A stretch of 64,000 bases of DNA from Hetaerina americana (Eukaryota > Arthropoda > Insecta > Odonata > Calopterygidae): assembly GCA_022747635.1 (NCBI GenBank), contig JAKTNV010000010.1:47368458-47432457 (forward strand). The letters run 5' to 3'. The translations under genes were made by a program, and so were the position numbers. Below the pieces are notes generated by a model. It was not told the DNA's origin. It saw only the letters and a list, made by a program, of their open reading frames with translations, and searched no databases. Each line of letters opens with the position of its first letter. Position 1 is the first letter of the stretch. Positions 58,611-64,000 of the stretch are shown piece after piece.

Positions 58611-61600
58611 CTCCACCTCAGAACTGTGCCATATGGCAGTTAATCATTTCCATAAACAGCCATGATTTCATCGTGCATTTCCCCAGGCACTGTAACCTTT
58701 CAAATTAGGTGCATGATAACTTGAGGAAAAGGCCCATTAATTTTGAATGGAGTTATTAGACAGGTATAATTTTACGATTAAAGCAAAGCAGAAGATATTC
58801 ATATATATAAGAACTACATGCATAGCATTAAATGGCCGAATTGGATAGCAATACTTATCATTAATCAATTCCTTATTGTGCTCTTTCCGCGAGAGACCTT
58901 TAAAACCCAACCCGCTATCATTTTATCATCACGGTTAGTTTCAATGTCGAACTCATTGCTCATCTAAGCGAGTATTACTAAGAATCTTTAAAATCGGAGT
59001 TAAGACTTTTAAAAAGTACGTTTGAGTGTGTGCTCTTTCCTAATGGGAAGGTCATTAGGAACCTATTAAGTTTCGTTGGTTTATATTATCCTATTAATAA
59101 AATGAAAAAATACATTATAAAAATTTAGATGATAAATAGGTTTCCTTCGTCAACATTGTTCTCTTTTGCCTTTCCCTATGAAATCACTAAAAATGTATTC
59201 TACAAAATAGAGTTGTCTAATGCTAATGGTTCTAAAATCTTGTGCCGTACCCATTATTGGCAGATTTTGTCCACTAAAATTACGGTAATCGAGAGGAAAT
59301 TAAGTTTACTCAGTGAATATCTTCTTGTTATTACCTTCATAGGTTGGTATCGTTAATGAAATTTCTTGTTACGTTTTCCGCAGGCTAAATGCATATTACC
59401 AACGTCAAGGACGCAGTGAAACATCACGAGAACCAAGGTTATGGCAGTTAGTGCATTCACTTCGGGAAGCGTCGTGCATAGTTTCAAAATTTCTACCGCC
59501 TCGCTGCGCCGAGAGGAAGTGGAGTTCACTGGGTTTCAAACCGAGCCTACGAGGATTGTTTCCTCTTCTTTGGGAACTGGGGATGTATGTGACATCTCTG
59601 GTGCATCCATTTCCGGTAGATTTGATGACATCTTATGAGTAGGAGTATTAATCCTAAGATATGCAGATTCGACTACCGCTTAAAGGTTACTGGAAGTTTA
59701 AATTTCTCCCCTAATTTATTCTAATTTTTCCAACAATCTTTTTTACTTTCTCTAAGTCCTCTTTATATATTTATTTTGGAAATAGTTGCTATTTTCCTCT
59801 ACTTTTTTTCTCACGAAAAACAACGGTCATCTTCTATATATTACGTGATATCATTTATTATTATAGAATTTCCGTCTCTTTCGTTATTCTTAATTTAGGA
59901 TTGTCTTAATTAGCTTACTTTCTTATTGACGAGACGTTTGTATAAATCCTATTCCGATTTCCTACGAGAATCAGTTAGTTCGAACTTGATGCTGTCTATT
60001 GTTCACTACCGTAGAGCATGTTTAATCGGAAGCAATGCGGTCACATAAGACCCAAACGTTCACCATCTACATAGCGCTTTTCTTTAAATATCTTCAGAAA
60101 TTGTAATGCTAGTAATATTCAATTTTCTGTCGTACATCCTGCGTAATAGTACAAGTATGTTTAAATCAATTGTCTTTAAATATACCACAAAATTCATTCT
60201 TTATCACCTTCATCCTCGTCAATAAGATTCCATTAGGGGTCTATCGACACATTTAATGACGTTCCATAAAGCAAAACCTACCATAATGACGTCGACGTCC
60301 TATAGATATTGCACCAGATACCGACAAAAATTTCAAGGCATCTCTCTGCAGAAATGCTTATCTTTTTATACCGACGACCATGACGATTTCGACGGTAATT
60401 TTTTTTTGCATTTCCTCCCCTAGCATTTCCGCGGTCACTCCTACTCACGGAGGAGCACGTGTCTCCTCCTCCATCTCGCATTGGAGTGCAGCTCTATTCG
60501 GATGGGATTAGCGTCCGGATGAGGGACCAAGGGGTGACTCATGGGGATGCGGTTGGAAGCTGAAAGACCTCCTCCTCCTCCGGGGAAGAAGGGATAGTGC
60601 GACACCTCAGAACGTTATCCGAGGAGGACTCGACAAACCCGTGAGTTGCCGCGCATGAAAGCTCTTACGTGCAAGTTTTCCGTTCGCCCATCGCCCGCAA
60701 TTAAATTGCGCTCCCAAGGAACACCCGTCCGATGAACGCCTGGAGATGACACGTGAATTTCGACAGGAGTTTCGAGGGGAATTTCTAATCGAGTCATGGT
60801 TTTCTGGCCGTTCGTACTAGCGTGAACGAAACCGTGAAACCTTGAAGCAAAAGGTTAATTTCGAAAACGTATAATTATGCTCAAGAGCGCGGGGAGTGTA
60901 CATTATTGGCTGTTTTTGGAAGAAACTTATTGGCCTATTACATTTGTAAATTTTTTATTATGTTAGAAAAAAGATTGAAACTTTTAGGCGGTATTCTTAT
61001 TCTATTCTTAACTATACTGCTATTGTAACTTGTAAGTAATTGATGAAACAAATTAACATAAACTTCACCAAATAAAAATTAATTCACGAAATAAATTGTT
61101 GTCTCGCATATGTAGTTAATTGATGATGTTTAACTACCTTCACATGTATTGGAAATTAAATCTCAGATTATTATGCAAACCTACTTATTCTTAAAAAAAT
61201 ATTTCATGTTCAAATTCAGAGGGTACCAAGATAAACTGTCCGTTACCGTGGGTATAAATGCAAATTATCCTTTGTCGTCCCTGGGGTATCAATAAAAAGT
61301 AACCATTCCATCCGTAATAATTTAGCGAAGTCCTCGGGATGACTTTCGAGCTTACAAAATGCTTTTAGTTTAAATTTTATGCATAAATACAGCTCCAATT
61401 TCATTTAATATTATTATGGAATACAGGTCTACTAATAAATGTATCAAATACCCTAAGCTATGTTCTGAAAAAATGATATCGTTACGGCCACGACGGTCAA
61501 TTTGTGTGTAACAGAAATGCGTATTATTTTAGTTATTGTTCTCGCACAAATCATTAAAAAGAAAATCTGGCACAAATAGTTTAGAGTAATTTCCATTTCC

Positions 61601-62898
61601 ATGTATATATGTATTTATTGATTTAAACCGAATGATTTCAACATGAATGGGTAGCATCTGAATCCAAAATCCGATATTTTAATCCTGTTTGAAAATCATG
61701 AAAATTCATACTTCCAGAAATAAGTTTACTAAATTAATACGTCTCTTTACTGTCCTTAAAATGTAAACTGCAGTGAGGTTTTTTTTTAAGCGGTAGATCG
61801 GACCACTTTTCTCTTCGCATTTCCGCGAATAGATAATGCAAAGAGTTAATTCAATTTAGTACTTCCGTGCAAAGTAACGCCTCACGAGTTCATTTTACCT
61901 CCATGAATTATTGGCGAATCAACTTTCATTTCCCCTGGAATTCACCTCCGTTTACCCCCACTCACCCTTGCCTCACTTTCTTTATTCGCACTACGGAGCC
62001 TGTTGCAAATTAGACCCTTTTCTCCGCCTATCTCTCCATCCAACCCTCACCACTCACCCCCTCCGTTTCTCTTATTCCTCAAGCTCTTTTGGCGTCATTT
62101 GTTTCCTCCGAAGAAAGCGGGAAAATTTATCCGAACACCCTCAAGGGATGCTGGAGGTGGCTAAATATCAAGGCGCCTCGTAGGTAACAGGGGATAGGAG
62201 CTTTGCCTCGGAATGAGGCGTCGCCGCCGCGTCAGAAATTCTCGATCACTTGGGCGACGACGGCTGAGCTTCGCTTCTGGCCCTAAAGGCTCCTGGGCCA
62301 CCACGCGCGACGAACAAGATTAATTAAGACGTTCAAGGGAGGGATTCTATTTATCCATCCGAATGATTTTCATGGTAGCACATTACGCAGGAGGTTGTCA
62401 GCAGCAAATTGATTTTCTTACGTGAAAGTTTTCCTCGCAGCTCCTTGTTTAGCTGGGACCATTCCCAGGCCATTGGCTGCATTGCGGTTCTGGGAGGATT
62501 TGTGGTTGCTATTTTGTTAAGACTTCGGCGGAGAGAGGACCATGAATATAAAATCCTTTCAAAAGATTAATCCGCACCTACCCTTCGTTTGAGAACTGCA
62601 TTTATTCCCTCGGTTCATATCTGGATATTTCGCCGGTAAATTTGGCCAAGTTGTTTCATATTAAAAAATAAAATGCATGGATCACACTCTAGAAAAGAAA
62701 ATTGTTTTAAACAGCTTTGATCTTGTTTCATTAGAACGCAGGATATATTAATCATTTATTTTTCTCAAAATTCGTCATATGAAATATTGCGTCAAGTTTT
62801 CCTTAGGTTGAGTGTTATTATCAGTAGTCTCCCGGTTTATGGTAGGCTGCTGATGGACCCTGACCTTAGACGCTACAGTAATCGTAAATCCCAATTAA
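58611..62898. other. Anonymous DNA
   Basis: About 4.3 kb without a recognisable gene. Pairs of overlapping frames (59441-59642, 60278-60797, 61911-62183) show no domain. A moderately CpG-rich stretch at 62170-62310 is unexplained. Confidence 0.45.
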
Positions 62899-62900
62899 TA

Positions 62901-63653
62901 CGAGGGTCATCCGGAAAGTAGTACCCGTTCGTGAAATAAAGACACAAAAGTAAATATTAACAAACATAAAAAATTTTATTTGAAAGAGGATACTTTAAAC
63001 TACTTCTCAACATAATCTCCAAGCAAATTAAGGCATTTGTCATAACGTGTGACAAGTTTCTGTATTCCTGCTGCATAGTCCTTCGCCGCCAGCTCATTGA
63101 GATACGCGAGGGACCCATCTTGCACAAATTTTTGCATAATGCAGATGGTGTTTAACAATTTCATGAACAATTGTTCGAGAAACATTGGGAAAATGCTCAC
63201 AGATGTCATCAATTGTGACGCGCCGATCGTTCCTCACGAATTCGTCAACTGAGCTCACCAGTTGGTCTGTAATGACAGACGGTCTCTCCGAACGCTCATC
63301 GTCGTGTGTGTTCCCCCTCCCCATGTTGAAGTTGCGACACCACCGCCGAACAGACGACTCGTCCATTACATTGTCTCCATACACCTCCTTTAATTGGCGA
63401 TGAATATCACATGGGCGAACGTTTCTTGCATTGAGGAATTTAATCACTGCCCTCACTTCACAACTGGCGGCGTTCTCAATTTTTTTAAACATTGTAAACA
63501 ATCACAGAAACAACGCAGGCAATGCTAGCGTCACGCAACTTGGCTCAGAGAAGGCAGACAAGCCACTGAAGCTATCTGACCTCGTCCAGCGGCTACTCGC
63601 GTCGTCAGCACTTCATGCGGCACGAACGGGTACTACTTTCCGGATGACCCTCG
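62901..63653 (-). mobile_element. Internally deleted mariner (family A), copy 2
   Basis: 753 bp, flanked by TA (62899-62900 and 63654-63655), with perfect 33-bp terminal repeats and the same 581-bp deletion as the copy at 8121-8873, joined at the same base. It differs from that copy at three positions (63287, 63515, 63573). At two of these it agrees with the full-length element, including the base that gives SERPS instead of SGRPS. It encodes the N-terminal DNA-binding half up to WVPR and then goes out of frame. Confidence 0.97.
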
Positions 63654-63669
63654 TATCACCCAAAATAAC

Positions 63670-64000
63670 CCCGTAGTTATTTTTAAGTAGTCTCCTGGTT
63701 AAGGCAGGTTTTGGATAAACACAACTATCAAATAAATATTTTGTGACTCTCAACGAAACACAGCAATCTTCTCGGCATCAATTCCTTCTTCATCTCTGAT
63801 TACTTCCTTCCTCCATTCATCCCGTCCAACATCCCTATCCTCTTCCTGGTCTTTCCTCGTTTGCCTAACCTTCTCTCCTCTATTATAGTCTTCAAAATCC
63901 CACAACGTCAATACACCCTTCATCCATTTTTCCTACCTCCATAGGATTTCTCCCAACAAACCCCTCTCCTCGCCCACTATACCTAGCACTTTCTCATTGG
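63670..64000 (-). pseudogene. LINE 3' end (family G), cut by the window edge
   Basis: Minus-strand reading from the window edge gives NEKVLGIVGEERGLLGEIL, EKWMKGVLTLWDF, EDYNRGEKVRQTRK and, after a frameshift, GMLDGMNGGRK. This follows the (T)NEEVL..IGEERSLL..I..RQ..W.GH.L......IEG...GKRGRGRPR..ML..L order of a LINE C-terminus. The 3' part CCTGCCTTAACCAGGAGACT (complement of about 63688-63707) corresponds to the end of the copy at 46080-47065. The element continues beyond base 64000. Confidence 0.75.

Overview
The window is non-coding, AT-rich eukaryotic DNA, most likely from an insect or other arthropod with a large, repeat-rich genome. The evidence is the kind of repeats it holds: several DD34D mariner families, tRNA-derived SINEs, two kinds of non-LTR retrotransposon (LINE) and a Penelope-like element. 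I see no operons, bacterial gene structure or CRISPR. No ordinary cellular gene could be recognised. The only intact protein-coding gene is a mariner transposase at 36669-37742. Species and assembly location cannot be told from the sequence.

Layout. 1-8 kb: a decayed SINE, a tRNA-like foldback element (2341-2577), a LINE 3' end (5690-6835) and a possible SINE (7690-7960). 8121-8873: a 753-bp internally deleted mariner. 9-20 kb: mostly anonymous DNA with a perfect 31-bp hairpin (9682-9747), a G-rich polypurine tract, a second tRNA-like foldback (16196-16475) and two long hairpin repeats (18.8 and 19.8 kb). 20-29 kb: two decayed mariners, a LINE tail, and a LINE interrupted by a SINE with a target duplication. 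31.6-36.4 kb is the densest part: AT microsatellites, a Penelope-like element (RT plus GIY-YIG) with a hammerhead-like motif behind it, a SINE, duplicated units, a mariner scrap and two more hairpin repeats. 36508-37841: a full-length mariner with TA target duplication. 38.9-51.5 kb: further mariner and LINE remnants. 51.5-58 kb: largely anonymous, with one CpG-rich patch. 58.2-64 kb: a decayed mariner, a second copy of the 753-bp deleted mariner, and a LINE tail running off the window.

How it works together. The full-length mariner and the two 753-bp copies form an autonomous/non-autonomous set. The short copies share one identical 581-bp deletion and keep both terminal repeats, so they probably move using transposase from a full-length copy. 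The SINEs carry pol III A/B boxes and presumably depend on LINE enzymes. The structural repeats (tRNA-like foldbacks, and four hairpin repeats sharing a TGATGATG...CGAAACC motif) are the least explained signals here.
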